From Bedellia somnulentella (Eukaryota; Arthropoda; Insecta; Lepidoptera; Bedelliidae), in NCBI GenBank assembly GCA_963576735.1, contig OY755191.1, positions 12,057,608 to 12,121,607 of the forward strand: a stretch of DNA of 64,000 nucleotides, in the 5' to 3' direction. The translations under genes and the position numbers were made by a program. Shown piece after piece: positions 10,633-20,848 of this stretch; within the stretch, counting starts at the first letter, position 1, and every line of letters starts with the position of its first letter. A model generated the notes under the pieces. The model made no database searches. It was not told the origin of the DNA and was given only the letters and a program-made list of their open reading frames with translations.

Positions 10633-12537
10633 CTAATGCTTCTGATGGAATACCTTGCTTTGTGAAGGCTTCCCGGAGACAATAGCTGCTGCCAGGGTAG
10701 TTTGTCTGGGCAGATGTATCCTGTAATTTGACCGGATAGAATTATATAAAATAACTATTTCAGAAATTGTAATTTTACTTAATAACGGGAACCAAACTTG
10801 TGTAGGCCAGTACGGAAAAACAAATATTCCAGTAGATTGTTCATTTATGATCTTTCGTATACATTTCTGAATAATTGCAAACGGAGGAAAACAGTAAAAG
10901 TAATATTTATTCCATGATATTGTAAACGCATCTACAGTGAGCGCGTCCGGATCTGGTTTCCAGGATATATACACCCTACATTTGGCATTGGTGCGGGACG
11001 CGAACAGATCTATTTCAGGTTCACCAAATTTATTGATAATTTTTTGAAATGAATTTGAACATAACATTATTTCGGTATCAGGATTAACTTTTCGCGATTC
11101 TGTATCCGCTTCTGTATTTTCTTTAGAATTTATGTATGATGCAAATATCCATATGTTTCGTTCTTCGCACCACTGCCAAATGTTTTTCGTTAATTCGTGT
11201 AAGTGTCGGAATTGTATTCCGCCCATCCTATTAATATAACTTATTGCGGTGGTGTTGTCTATCCGCAATAATATGGCGCAATTTTTATAATTTTGTGCAA
11301 AACACTTGAGGCCAAAAAAGGCGGCTTGCAATTCAAGATAATTAATGTGATACTTAAGTTCACTTTCTGTCCAATGACCATTAGCGCGCATATTGTTGCA
11401 GACAGCACCCCAGCCTGACCTTGAAGCGTCCGTGAAGATCTCTAATTTAAACATTGGAGGTGTAATATCATGTTTAGAATGTAATATGTTGCTTTCCCAC
11501 CAGTTCAAATCCGGCACTATATTACTTGAAAGTTTCATATCTGCGTCGTAATTATTGTGACAAGTTTGCAAGGCAAGATATTTTTCCCTTTCAAAAGTTT
11601 TTGTGTAAAGCCAACTATATTTAACAGCTGGACATGCGGCTGTCAAAACTCCTATGAACTGAGAGAATTCCCGAATGGTACAATTTTTTAGTCTTTTCAT
11701 TTTATTGATTAGCTGTAAAATGTGATTTTGTTTGTTTTCGGGTAAAAACATAGTCATATCTTCTGTGTCAAACATAAAGCCTAGAAATTTACACATTTGT
11801 TTTGGTTGTAATGAACTTTTTTCGTAATTTATAATAAAACCTAAACATTCGAGGATTCTGACAGTTTCTCTTACATTTGAAAGGCATTCTTGGTATGAAT
11901 TTCCGAGCAATAAAGTATCATCCAAATAAGTTACTGAACTAAAACCTTGTTTTCTTAAATACCCGATTACTACCTTCATAATCTTTGTGAAGGTTCTAGG
12001 CGCTGACGACAATCCGTAGGGCATTGCAGTGAATTCGTAGGTACTTAGGTTTTGTTCATCATCTTTTATTTGGAATCGTAAGTATTTCCTATGTTCGGGG
12101 TGAATAGGGACTAATAAATAAGATTCTTTAAGGTCGATACTGGCCATGAAACAGTTTTTTGATAACAATGTACACACACTTCTATAATCTTCCATTTTAA
12201 AATGTTCATTATTTATGTATTTATTGAAATATTTTAAATTTAGAATAAACCTGTCTGTGCCGTTGGGTTTTGGAATCAGAAAAATTGGTGACAAGAATTG
12301 ATCAGTACTAGATTCGCATTTAGAAATTGCTCCCAAGTTAAGTAAATTATCGATAGCTATTTTCATTTTTTGTTTTTCTTTGAGAGATAAACATTTATGT
12401 GAAATATGTGGACGCGTGGCATCCCCGGTAAAAGGTAAACGATAGCCGTTTAGTATATAATCTAATACAGTCTTATCATTTGTTATATGTAGCCAACAAT
12501 TATAATAAAATGTTAAACGACCTGCATGTACCTGCAC
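10633..12537 (-). CDS. DIRS reverse transcriptase-RNase H
   Basis: 634 codons from the overlap point. RT: template-proximal Asp in MASIDLKESYLL, and catalytic YLDD in VTYLDDTLLLG. RNase H follows, with FTDASRSGWGA, an ELQAAFFGL glutamate, RIDNTTAISY and a final Asp in ENTEADTESR. The tail has the DLFASRTNAKC...YCFPP region typical of DIRS polyproteins, sometimes described as methyltransferase-like. No ATG begins this frame. It overlaps gag in the -1 frame at TAGTG and stays open upstream inside gag, which fits -1 frameshifting or reinitiation; this is inferred. Confidence 0.92.
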   Translation of the reverse strand: MQVHAGRLTFYYNCWLHITNDKTVLDYILNGYRLPFTGDATRPHISHKCLSLKEKQKMKIAIDNLLNLGAISKCESSTDQFLSPIFLIPKPNGTDRFILNLKYFNKYINNEHFKMEDYRSVCTLLSKNCFMASIDLKESYLLVPIHPEHRKYLRFQIKDDEQNLSTYEFTAMPYGLSSAPRTFTKIMKVVIGYLRKQGFSSVTYLDDTLLLGNSYQECLSNVRETVRILECLGFIINYEKSSLQPKQMCKFLGFMFDTEDMTMFLPENKQNHILQLINKMKRLKNCTIREFSQFIGVLTAACPAVKYSWLYTKTFEREKYLALQTCHNNYDADMKLSSNIVPDLNWWESNILHSKHDITPPMFKLEIFTDASRSGWGAVCNNMRANGHWTESELKYHINYLELQAAFFGLKCFAQNYKNCAILLRIDNTTAISYINRMGGIQFRHLHELTKNIWQWCEERNIWIFASYINSKENTEADTESRKVNPDTEIMLCSNSFQKIINKFGEPEIDLFASRTNAKCRVYISWKPDPDALTVDAFTISWNKYYFYCFPPFAIIQKCIRKIINEQSTGIFVFPYWPTQVWFPLLSKITISEIVILYNSIRSNYRIHLPRQTTLAAAIVSGKPSQSKVFHQKH

Positions 12538-13559
12538 TACTGACGCGTTTGAGCACGCTGCCTGGAGGCCGGGGCTGTCCTCGCCTGCGACTGCGCTGTC
12601 GGCGCCGGCAGCGGTGGCGGCCCTTGAAGACGAAAATGCCTGTTCGGCTGAACTCTGCTCGCCGTGTATGCTCCGCGCCCCCCCCTGCTCGACGACGAGT
12701 GATATCGAGGAGGAGGGGGTGCCCAGTTTCCCGATTGTCTAGCCTTCGATTGAATTTGATTTTGATTTACTTTTTGTGGCAAGTTTCTCTTAATTAGCCA
12801 TCCCTGTTTCTCTATTGCTTTTGCAGCTTTTATATTCTCGGATAATTTACTGCCAAATAAAAATTCGTCTCTTTCCTCTTCCTGAATTATGTTAAGTATT
12901 GATTTGTCTAGACATGGAGTAATGCATTTAGTACGAATTTGTGTTTCCGTGTAATGAAGATCAGTCAGAATTCTACAGCCTTCTGAAAGGTTTTTTATAA
13001 TATCTATTTTATTTCCGTCGTTCAGTATTGTTTCCATTGCCCTTGAGATAGCAGTTATTGCTAGTCCTAATTGATTTTGTTTTATTTCCATCTTTTTATC
13101 TCTAGCTCGGACTGGTTCTGCAACCGCAGCAGCAATCTCGGGGTTTAAGCTAGGTGATTTTAGTAATTTACAATTTTCTGGAATATGGTGTTCTTTGAGT
13201 AATTTTTCTTTCACCTCCTTAGCCAAGCCTTTCCTTAATATTGGTAACCAGCGTTGTGCTAAATCATTGTGAATATTAGCGCCATATTTAGGGCTTTCTT
13301 CAATGGGATCTCCCAATGCAAGACGTATTTCCGGGTCAAGCTGAACAAGTGCTTCATTAGAAGTTTCTGGAACCACGCCACTTTGTTCAGTTGACGGGTT
13401 TTGGGTTTGGTTTGACTCAACGTCATTCTTAGGAGTTTCCTCCACACATGGGTCTAATGGCGGTGGTTCGTTTAATATTGGCGTGTTCGACAATGATATG
13501 TTTTCTGGTATTAACGGGAATGATGATTCATCTAGTATATTAGGGCAATCATAATTCAT
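12537..13559 (-). CDS. DIRS gag-like protein, main exon
   Basis: 340 residues from the first ATG of this exon. No catalytic domain is seen. There is an acidic, proline-rich N-terminus (about residues 1-80), a middle helical part, and a basic RG/SR-rich C-terminus (SSSSRGGRGAYTASR, then proline-rich). This resembles nucleic-acid binding gag tails of DIRS. The frame stays open upstream of its ATG to an acceptor at 13591, so translation probably begins in the exon at 13905-14040. The stop codon TAG overlaps the RT frame. Confidence 0.82.
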   Translation of the reverse strand: MNYDCPNILDESSFPLIPENISLSNTPILNEPPPLDPCVEETPKNDVESNQTQNPSTEQSGVVPETSNEALVQLDPEIRLALGDPIEESPKYGANIHNDLAQRWLPILRKGLAKEVKEKLLKEHHIPENCKLLKSPSLNPEIAAAVAEPVRARDKKMEIKQNQLGLAITAISRAMETILNDGNKIDIIKNLSEGCRILTDLHYTETQIRTKCITPCLDKSILNIIQEEERDEFLFGSKLSENIKAAKAIEKQGWLIKRNLPQKVNQNQIQSKARQSGNWAPPPPRYHSSSSRGGRGAYTASRVQPNRHFRLQGPPPLPAPTAQSQARTAPASRQRAQTRQ

Positions 13560-13591
13560 AATCTGAACATCAAGTTCTGGAATTTGGATAT

Positions 13592-13904
13592 CTGAAAATT
13601 GAAATATTCAAAATTGTTTAAACTGAACTGCAAAGTTACTAGCTTACAATTGTGGGTAAGTCAAAAAAAGAAAAAGAAAATTATATGATATTTCTTTATC
13701 AATGGTATTGCAATCGTAATTTAGTAATATATTTTAGTAGAAAACCTTAATTAGGTACATTGCCTTCGTGAATGACTCGCAGTCAACCTCCCGGCATAAT
13801 CTTTTCACGTCATATCTAGCCATCGTGAATAACTCGCAGTTAACCTCCAGGCAGACTTAAAGACGCTATTGATATAATATTTTAATAGACCTTAATTAAC
13901 TTAC
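13592..13904 (-). other. Predicted spliceosomal intron inside DIRS gag
   Basis: On -, the donor CAGG|GTAAGT follows the codons for EHQ, and the acceptor TTTTCAG|ATATCC precedes a frame reading DIQIPELDVQIMNYDC. Phase 1 joins to phase 1 without a stop, fusing the basic N-terminal exon to gag. The intron contains no other signal. Confidence 0.7.
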
Positions 13905-14040
13905 CCTGGTGTTCGATATCAGATTCTGAATCGGAAATCACATTGACTCGACGACGTTTTTTCACTTTTTGTTTTTCTTCTAACTTTTTAATTTTTTCTT
14001 TATATCGTCTTATTTTATCGTCTGCTTTACGTTTCGGCAT
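13905..14040 (-). CDS. DIRS gag, basic first exon
   Basis: It encodes MPKRKADDKIRRYKEKIKKL followed by a KKRRRVNV cluster and an acidic SDSESDIE patch. This is a charged coiled-coil-like segment with likely nuclear localisation signals. An upstream in-frame ATG at 14115 would add 25 residues. I prefer the ATG at 14040 because the charged conserved-looking part starts there. It is separated from the main gag exon by the intron at 13592-13904. Confidence 0.7.
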
Positions 14041-14121
14041 ATTTGATGAGTAACTACTCAACTGAAATAAGTTTCTTGATTGCTTGAGAGAACGTGCGTT
14101 CACTACCGCGCACAAAAAAGG

Positions 14122-14289
14122 AATGAGGACTTCGTTGACGCGCTAGGGTTGGGTAGATAGATCATAGTGACGTTCTCGAGTCTTAATCGAAAAATCGAAT
14201 GGTTATCGATTAAAAATCTAAATGTGCGACACTACCTAGTACGTTTGGGAAACTACATGGTTATAATATATCTGAAGAATGGAGCTATG
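14122..14289 (-). repeat. DIRS right inverted terminal repeat
   Basis: Partner of the left ITR at 9187-9350. The outermost part to 14299 (GGAGCTATGAAAATATAAT) is found inverted in the ICR. Confidence 0.92.
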
Positions 14290-14728
14290 AAAATATAATT
14301 ATTTAGTTTCAAAATGGTCCTTTGAGCTCTTTCTAATCGTAGCATGAAAGTTTTGCCAGCACCACCCCAACAAGTTATACAATACGATATATTGGCTTGA
14401 CATAGAGCATAGAATATGTAGGTATACATATATTTGTTGGCCTAATCTAATAGTAAAACCTCTGGGATAGGGTGTTGTCCGGCAGTGGACGCCAATTGGC
14501 TGATGGTAGTGAGGATTATGATACGTGAATTAAAGACAGTCACATAAATAAATGTACTTTTTTTGAATAATCTATTTCACTATTCTGCGTGGATGTCATA
14601 CGTAGCTCGTACCGAATATTGGTGTGGTGTGGTTCTGCATTGCCTGGGAAAATATACTAGTGTCATGCTAGTTTGAAAGAACATAGAATGGAAATTAACT
14701 GGTACGAAAAACGTTATTCTAAAGAATA

Positions 14729-14970
14729 TACATGCATACATATATTCACGGCTTTAAATCTCTAGAAATGGTAACCAAAGCTTCAGAATAGGAAATTCCT
14801 CAGGCACTTTTAGGAGTTGAGGGAGCAAAAGATTTTAAAGTAAAAGTTTTTGGTGAAGGTTTTCCAACCGCATCACCCAAAAATCCCTTAAGAAGCCCCG
14901 ATAATGACCACTTACGATCACACATGGAAAGAAATAGGGTAGTGCTATTCTAAGCTGACACTACTCAGAC
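14729..14970 (-). repeat. Rep-A copy, moderately diverged
   Basis: It runs from the ACATACATATATTCACGGCT tail at the low end to CTAAGCTGACACTACTCAGA at the high end. 14300-14728 before it shows nothing recognisable. Confidence 0.85.
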
Positions 14971-14999
14971 TGTAAGAATATATCAACATTTATTAAGGT

Positions 15000-15050
15000 T
15001 TGCCAGGATCGTAAATAGTTTCGAGCCTACCCCGATGGGAACTAAGGAGG
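15000..15050 (+). repeat. RTE-2 3'-end remnant
   Basis: The blocks GGTTTGCCAGGATCGTAAAT and CTACCCCGATGGGAACTAA match the last coding codons of RTE-2. Confidence 0.6.
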
Positions 15051-15454
15051 TTATGTATTTATGTGAAAACATTTTGAAGGGCGCATTTGTCAGAAAACCA
15101 CATTAAATTTACTTTATTAGGAATCTTAGTTTTTCTCAACTGACACTACGATTTCCTACCTTTCCAATTATACGTATTAAACAGATCGAATTAAAATCAA
15201 TCGTGCAATTAAAATCAGATAAAACTCATCAACGAATCTTGAGTAAAAATCTCCAACTACCTTCAATTTGTCTAATTAAAATATCGCGTTAATTGACTGA
15301 GAGGGGAAGTCCCGAAGTTTTGGTAAGATCTTTACTGTGAGATAAGAACTGTCAAACCATCTATAATTGATTAGTGTTACGAAGATTACATAGTCGAGCT
15401 TTTAGAATGATTGCTTGATTATACTTCGTGTTAATAATAAATAAGTAATTATTT

Positions 15455-15708
15455 TAAGCTGTGTAGTATCGGCTTAAAATAGCACTTGGGGCTTTTATAG
15501 TGATTATTCGATGTTTTTCTGGTGAACCATCATCATCATCGATTCGTTATCTCAAAATCTTGTCCCAACTCAATTTCTAAAGAGACTGGGGATTTTTTAT
15601 ATGCAGATCTAGCTACCCATAATTAAAATTAACTGCCCCGACTATAAGGACCTGGGTTGGCCCGTTAAGTAATCTAATTTAATGATAATCAGCCAGTATA
15701 TGTATGTA
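15455..15708 (+). repeat. Rep-A copy, degenerate
   Basis: It begins GTGTAGTATCGGCTTAAAAT and ends near CCAGTATATGTATGTAAG. An ATCATCATC run has replaced part of the middle. Confidence 0.65.
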
Positions 15709-15959
15709 AGGACAGCAAAAATATACTGGCCAGTTCACCCTCCTGTGTACAAACTTTTTATTTGTATTTATACTTAGTTGGAAATGTTTTAATAGTGTTA
15801 AAAAGAATTTGCATACCTGCAAAGGTTAGACATACGGAACTAAAAATTATTAAATTGTGTCAACAAATGTACCATGCTCTAAATACCAAATAAAATGAAT
15901 TTGAATTTTGAAAAACATTCCGATACCTTTATGTAGGTTTTTTTTTCATCACGCTGCTA

Positions 15960-16130
15960 GTGTGAGAGTGAGTCCGCCGTCAAAAGGTCGCCACACGTAC
16001 ATAGGCCCAAAGAATAGATCTCCACAACGACCAGTCCAGTGTTGCCCTCATGTATTGGCTTGCTTTCACCAAGTCGTCAGTCAACGTTACTAGAGGCCTT
16101 ACTCTATCAGATATGATAAGCGTGGCCGCT
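15960..16130 (-). mobile_element. Possible RTE-like C-terminal fragment
   Basis: Read on -, residues like DWSLWRSILWAYV echo the DRKRWRAMGDAYVQQW ending of RTE-1. The match is short and I hold it loosely. Confidence 0.3.
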
Positions 16131-16509
16131 CTAGAACCTTGGTTCTACATGTAATAAGCCACCTATGGCCATTTCAGTTTTAAAACTTTTAAGGCTTTGA
16201 CAGCTTTCCCAACATTTGTTATATATGCCTGTGGAGTCGTATGGTCTTTATTGTTTCTATCGAAAAAAATGAACGGTATTTCAACGCAATATGTGGTTAA
16301 AAAGTAGAAAGAAAAGCGCCTTAAATAAGTAAATGAGCTTAGCAAATTAAATCAAAGATAATACTAATATAATAATAAACTAGTGCAATATACAAAAGTA
16401 GCTACTGTCCTATGGTATATCATTTGGGTAATCCAACTCCTCTGGAACGGCTACTATTGAGGAAAATCACCGAAAACCCTTATCTCACTCATCATCATCA
16501 TCATCATCA

Positions 16510-16773
16510 TCAGCCCACACTCGTCCACTGCTGGACATAGGCATCTCCCATGGCGCGCCACCTCTTCCTATCCTCGGCCAGCCTCATCCAACCACTCCCG
16601 GCCACCTGCTTTAGGTCGTCGGTCCAGCGGGCTGGAGGGCGCCCCACACTGCGTCTGCCAGTGCGTGGTCTCCACTCAAGAACTCGTCTTCCCCAGCGGT
16701 TATCGGTTCTTCGGCAGATGTGACCAGCCCACTGCCACTTCAATTTGCTGATCCGATGAGCTACGTCAGCCAC
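16510..16773 (-). pseudogene. RTE-1 C-terminal end in a shifted frame
   Basis: It encodes MADVAHRISKLKWQWAGHIC, a GRPPARWTDDLKQVAGSGW stretch and the end DAYVQQWTSVG. In RTE proteins this directly follows the thumb region, so the element carries one frameshift near 16770. It is otherwise free of breaks. Confidence 0.88.
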
Positions 16774-19468
16774 TTTCGTTCTCTCGTCGTTCTCGATCCA
16801 ACTGAGTGATGCCGAGCATAGCTCGCTCCATCGCTCTTTGAGTGACTTTGAATTGGTGGACTAGTCCAGCCGTGAGTGTCCACGTTTCCGCACCATACGT
16901 TAACACTGGCAGGACGCACTGGTTGAAAACCTTAGTCTTCAGACATTGTGGGATGGCCGAGGAGAAGATATGCCGAAGTTTTCCAAAAGCAGCCCAGCCC
17001 AGCTGGATGCGTCTTGCAGCCTCTTTGTCGAAGTTGTTTCTACCGAGTCGTAGCGTCTGACCTAGGTAGACGTACTCCGGCACAACTTCGAGCTCTGCTC
17101 CCTCGACAAGAACTGGTCTTGGCTGAACAAGACGATTGAACATGATTTTCGTCTTGTCCAAGTTCATGCCAAGCCCCACCCGCCGAGAGGCTGAGTTTAG
17201 GCTACTAATCATCCCGCCGAGATCCTCCAGCGTTTCTGCCATAACGACTATGTCGTCCGCAAACCTGAGGTGTAAGATGTACTCGCCGTTGACACATATA
17301 CCTTTTCCGTTCCAGTTCATCATCTTGAAGACGTCCTCCAACGCATTCGTGAACAGTTTCGGGGATATGACATCCCCCTGTCTCACCCCTCGCTGCAGTT
17401 GGATGGGTTCCGTCTTTTGATCCTGTACTTGGACGGTCATGGTCGCAGCATTGTACAAGTGTCTCAACACCTCAATGTAGCGCCAGTCGATTCGGCAACG
17501 CTGTAAGGATTGTAGAACAGCCCAGGTTTCGATGGAGTCGAAGGCTTTTTCATAGTCCACGAATGCTAGACACAGCGGCTGATTATACTCTTCGGTTTTC
17601 TGTATAATCTGCCGTACTGTGTGGATGTGGTCTACGGTGCTAAAGCCTTTTCGAAACCCAGCCTGCTCCACGGGCTGGAACTCGTCGAATCTCTGGGTAA
17701 GACGATTCGAGATGACCCGTGAGAACAGCTTATATACGTGACTCAAGAGCGCGATCGGTCTGTAGTTCTTGAGAAGGGTTTTATCTCCTTTTTTGAAGAA
17801 CAAGACCACGACGCTCTCGCTCCACGCCTCCGGAATAGTTCCACTGTAGATAAAGTTGTTAAACAGATCTTTCAGGGCTCTCAGTACAGGTGTACCTCCT
17901 GCCCTTAGAAGCTCTGTCGTTACCCCGTCATCACCCGGAGCTTTGCTGTTTTTAAGCTGTCTCAGGGCCGATCTTATCTCGTCCAGGTCGACGTCTGGGA
18001 TATCTTCGGTGAAGTGGCGAGTTAATGGAGCTCTGGGGTCGGTGTCGTGTTCCTCAGGTGGTGTGGCATGACTGGCATATAGCCTTCCGTAAAAGTTCTC
18101 AACTTCACGGAGAAGCTCCGGCTTCGAGACAACGATCCTGCCGTCTTCCCTCTTAAGCTTCGTCAGCTGGCTTCGTCCAAGCTGCTGACTGAACACTTTG
18201 GACCCCCGGTTTCGCTCTATGGCCTCTTCAATGAGGCGCGTATTAAAGCTCCGGAGGTCTCGTCGAATCAGCTTTTTAAAGTGCTTGGACAGAGCCCGAT
18301 GCTGCGACAAATGCTCTTGAGTATACGGCAGTTCGCGTCTTTGTCTCATAAGCTCTAGAGTCTCCTGGGAAAGCTTCGACTCCTTGCCATCGCGCCGCGT
18401 TTTAAAATGTCTGTGGCCCACTTCACGTAGAGCTCCTATCAACTGGTTGGCCTTCTCGTTAACGTCTTCTGTGGTTTCCAGCGAGTCAAAACGGTTCTGT
18501 AGGTCCATTTGGAAGTTCTCGCTCCCAGATAGCAATTGACGCAGGTTAGGGCGAAGAGTAGATCTCATAAGACGTTTGCGCTCGAGCTTGTAGTTGATAC
18601 TTAGAGTGCCTCTGACAAGTCGGTGATCGCTTCCGGTATTAAACCTGCTAATCACTGAGACATCTCTAAATATGTGCCGCTTATCCGTCATAATGAAATC
18701 TATCTCGTTCGCCGTTCGACCATCGGGGCTTCGCCAGGTCCACTTTCTTTGGGGCCGCTTCTGAAAGAAAGTATTCATCAGATACAACCCCTGGTGCTCG
18801 AGAAAGTTTACCAGCATTTGCCCCCTTTGGTTCCTGCAGCCAATGCCATGTGGACCTACCCTCGTTTCGTCGCATTCTTGTACTCCCACTCTGGCGTTGA
18901 AGTCTCCCATAACAACCGTGTAGTGAGTCTTTGCGGTATCGTTGATAGCCCGGGAGATATCTTCGAATACCGCTTCGACTTCTGTGTCAGCGTGAGTCGA
19001 GGTCGGTGCATAAACCTGAACTACCTTGAGAGAGTATCTCTTAGTAAGTTTTATAATGAGGTATGCTACCCTGCTCGACACACTGCTGATCTCCACAATG
19101 CTGCTGATGAGAGACTTTTTGACGAGAAAGCCAACGCCGCCTTGGGATTGATGGTCTCCCTCTCTGAAGTAGAGCAGGTGTCCGGATTCCAGGACTATCG
19201 TATCCTCCCCCTCTCTTCGGACTTCTGATAGTCCCAGGATATCCCACCGTATCTTGGTAAGCTCCACCTCGAGTTCCTCCATCTTTTCCGCCGTCCGCAG
19301 TGTGCGTCCATTGTACGTAGCCAGGTCTAGTTGGTGTTGGCAGCCGTTTCTAACCCGATGATTCTTAGCACCCTCTGCCCTACCGGTTGGACCCTGACCG
19401 CTGCCAAAATGGCCAGGACCGGCAGGACTGCCGGGAATTGAGGGCCGTTGGATTTTCGTCGCAGCCAT
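16766..19468 (-). CDS. RTE-1 apurinic endonuclease-reverse transcriptase
   Basis: 900 residues. The N-terminal AP-endonuclease has LATYNGRTLR, ILGLSEVRR, VQVYAPT, VVMGDFNARVG and a GSDHRLV end. The central RT has KAPGDDGVTTELL, FKKGDKTLLKNYRPIALLS, the catalytic FVDYEKAFDS, RGVRQGDVISPKLF and the RFADDIVVM box. The C-terminal thumb region has LKTKVFNQCVLPVLTYGAET. The frame stops at 16766 just after ITQLDRERRENESG because of a frameshift; the true C-terminus continues at 16510-16773. ATG at 19468 is used here, but the element extends another 230 bp upstream. Confidence 0.92.
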   Translation of the reverse strand: MAATKIQRPSIPGSPAGPGHFGSGQGPTGRAEGAKNHRVRNGCQHQLDLATYNGRTLRTAEKMEELEVELTKIRWDILGLSEVRREGEDTIVLESGHLLYFREGDHQSQGGVGFLVKKSLISSIVEISSVSSRVAYLIIKLTKRYSLKVVQVYAPTSTHADTEVEAVFEDISRAINDTAKTHYTVVMGDFNARVGVQECDETRVGPHGIGCRNQRGQMLVNFLEHQGLYLMNTFFQKRPQRKWTWRSPDGRTANEIDFIMTDKRHIFRDVSVISRFNTGSDHRLVRGTLSINYKLERKRLMRSTLRPNLRQLLSGSENFQMDLQNRFDSLETTEDVNEKANQLIGALREVGHRHFKTRRDGKESKLSQETLELMRQRRELPYTQEHLSQHRALSKHFKKLIRRDLRSFNTRLIEEAIERNRGSKVFSQQLGRSQLTKLKREDGRIVVSKPELLREVENFYGRLYASHATPPEEHDTDPRAPLTRHFTEDIPDVDLDEIRSALRQLKNSKAPGDDGVTTELLRAGGTPVLRALKDLFNNFIYSGTIPEAWSESVVVLFFKKGDKTLLKNYRPIALLSHVYKLFSRVISNRLTQRFDEFQPVEQAGFRKGFSTVDHIHTVRQIIQKTEEYNQPLCLAFVDYEKAFDSIETWAVLQSLQRCRIDWRYIEVLRHLYNAATMTVQVQDQKTEPIQLQRGVRQGDVISPKLFTNALEDVFKMMNWNGKGICVNGEYILHLRFADDIVVMAETLEDLGGMISSLNSASRRVGLGMNLDKTKIMFNRLVQPRPVLVEGAELEVVPEYVYLGQTLRLGRNNFDKEAARRIQLGWAAFGKLRHIFSSAIPQCLKTKVFNQCVLPVLTYGAETWTLTAGLVHQFKVTQRAMERAMLGITQLDRERRENESG

Positions 19469-19701
19469 AAGAGTAAAATGCCATAATCACCACGCTTGGC
19501 AGGCGGATTGGTGATCGCAGTGGCGGAAGTTTTATCGCAGGCATGCTGCTGCCCATGCCTACGTTGGTATTTGCTTCTGCCTAGTGTGGAATGGATTGAC
19601 CGCCATTTACGGTAGACTGACTGCACCGTTCGGTCCAGTGTGATTTCAAGATCACACTGGATCGCACGGCGGGCGATGGGGTCGTCACGTCCCGACGCCA
19701 T
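19327..19701 (-). CDS. RTE-1 5' open frame, unknown role
   Basis: 124 residues starting exactly at the 5' boundary of RTE-1 and overlapping the start of the main frame in another phase. It is rich in Arg/Ser/Gln, with no recognised domain. It may be the true N-terminal leader of the endonuclease-RT joined by a frameshift, or plain 5' UTR. RTE elements usually carry one main frame. Confidence 0.3.
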   Translation of the reverse strand: MASGRDDPIARRAIQCDLEITLDRTVQSVYRKWRSIHSTLGRSKYQRRHGQQHACDKTSATAITNPPAKRGDYGILLLWLRRKSNGPQFPAVLPVLAILAAVRVQPVGQRVLRIIGLETAANTN

Positions 19702-20059
19702 ATCTCACTCACTTAGCTCAAATCATTTCAATAGCAATTTGTATTGAAATCCTAGTATAATATAAAATAAGTTCCACTGGAAAAAGCAAAGAAAAATGAT
19801 CGCCATTTTGTAGTGTTTTTATCGTCAACTTTATCACCGAGCATGAAGAGACGTTTGTGAGATTCGAAACCAGGAAACAACGGGAGTCACTTGTCTAAGA
19901 ACATGTGACACCGTGATGTGAATGGTTGAACTAATTTTATTTTTGAACAAACAGCGCAGGATACGTCTATATGTCTTTGGGGGATGTCTTTATAATAATA
20001 ATAATATAAATTATATAAAAACAGTATACACAGATCAAGTTAGCCCCAAACTAAGTTAA

Positions 20060-20222
20060 ACTTGTATTACGCGATACTAACTCAACGATATACATATAAA
20101 TAACATCCAATACTAAGAAACAATCATTTATGTTCATCACATAAATGTTGCTCTCAGCGGGGATCGAACCGGCAACCTCCGGACCGAGAAGCTAGTCACC
20201 TATTCACTCGGCCACGGACGTC
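20060..20222 (-). repeat. tRNA-derived SINE-like repeat
   Basis: Read on -, the head has CGTGGCCGAGTGAATAGG as A box region and GCCGGTTCGATCCCCGCTG as B box region (about 20155-20221). A tail rich in ATAAATAACATCC follows. A weaker relative is at 21200-21345. Confidence 0.65.
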
Positions 20223-20352
20223 GTCTTTATTCAGCAGCAGTTGTATATTGGCAAATCGTGATGATTATATAAGTTACAGATAAATTAAACTAATTTTATT
20301 TATTTCACAAATAAATATTGTATGGATTTGCCTAAAGCAATTGGCACACCAC

Positions 20353-20655
20353 CAATAGGCTATTTGAAAAACTATTTTACGGTGTTTATTTGTTTATAAG
20401 GAGCCCAAAAATAATACTTTTCTGTCTTTATTTTAGCTATTTTATTAAAAAATCGAAAATGAAAATGCAATATTCAAATGTGCCGCGAAAACGCGACATT
20501 AAGTAATATGGCGGCTGTGGCACGTAGTGACGTCAATTCCGCATTATACACCAATAAACGAAGCGATACTCAGTCTGTTTATGCGCAATCTACGTCATTA
20601 TAGAAATAGCCAATTACGGCCGTTTTTAGTTGCATCGAAAAAACCTATTTTAGAA
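20353..20655 (+). repeat. MITE copy, one end missing
   Basis: It starts with AATAGGCTATTTGAAAAACT and continues through AAATGTGCCGCGAAAACGCG and AATATGGCGGCTGTGGCACG. It is the inverted counterpart of 26179-26610, and the second terminal repeat is lost. Confidence 0.75.
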
Positions 20656-20848
20656 GACGAATTTTTGTTAACTATAACACAAGTACTAATAAATTAGGGA
20701 AAGAAACATTTCGACACCAGCGTGACTCGAACTTTATTGATAAGTAACTAAAACCATATGGAGTTTTCATGCACAAAAAAGTCTAATCATCACACAAGTA
20801 TTATACATCACATTGAAAATCAGTCAAATTATTTTTTTTTGTTTCCAG

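Larger units (their letters stand above)
9132..14299 (-). mobile_element. DIRS-type tyrosine-recombinase retrotransposon, near intact
   Basis: Read on -, the order is right inverted terminal repeat (ITR), split gag, reverse transcriptase-RNase H, tyrosine recombinase, internal complementary region (ICR), left ITR. The ICR (9405-9519) is complementary to the outer ends of both ITRs laid end to end. That is the hallmark of DIRS elements, which replicate through a circular intermediate and integrate by recombination without target duplication. All three large frames are open. The element sits in the first intron of the Sidestep-like gene, antisense to it. Confidence 0.93.
16492..19700 (-). mobile_element. 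RTE-clade non-LTR retrotransposon (RTE-1), near full length
   Basis: A 3.2-kb element on - with an endonuclease-RT frame, no LTRs, and a short (TGA)n 3' tail (ATCATC run at 16491-16512). It is flanked by an 11-bp target duplication, TATCTCACTCA, at 16481-16491 and 19701-19711, which sets both boundaries. It lies in the first large intron of the Sidestep-like gene, antisense to it. Confidence 0.92.

Noticed and set aside
12480..12797. Arg-rich + strand frame opposite the DIRS gag C-terminus
   Set aside because: It is the shadow of the RG/P-rich gag tail on the other strand.
18674..19228. 184-codon + strand frame inside RTE-1
   Set aside because: It lies opposite the AP-endonuclease coding region, whose motifs are clear on the - strand.
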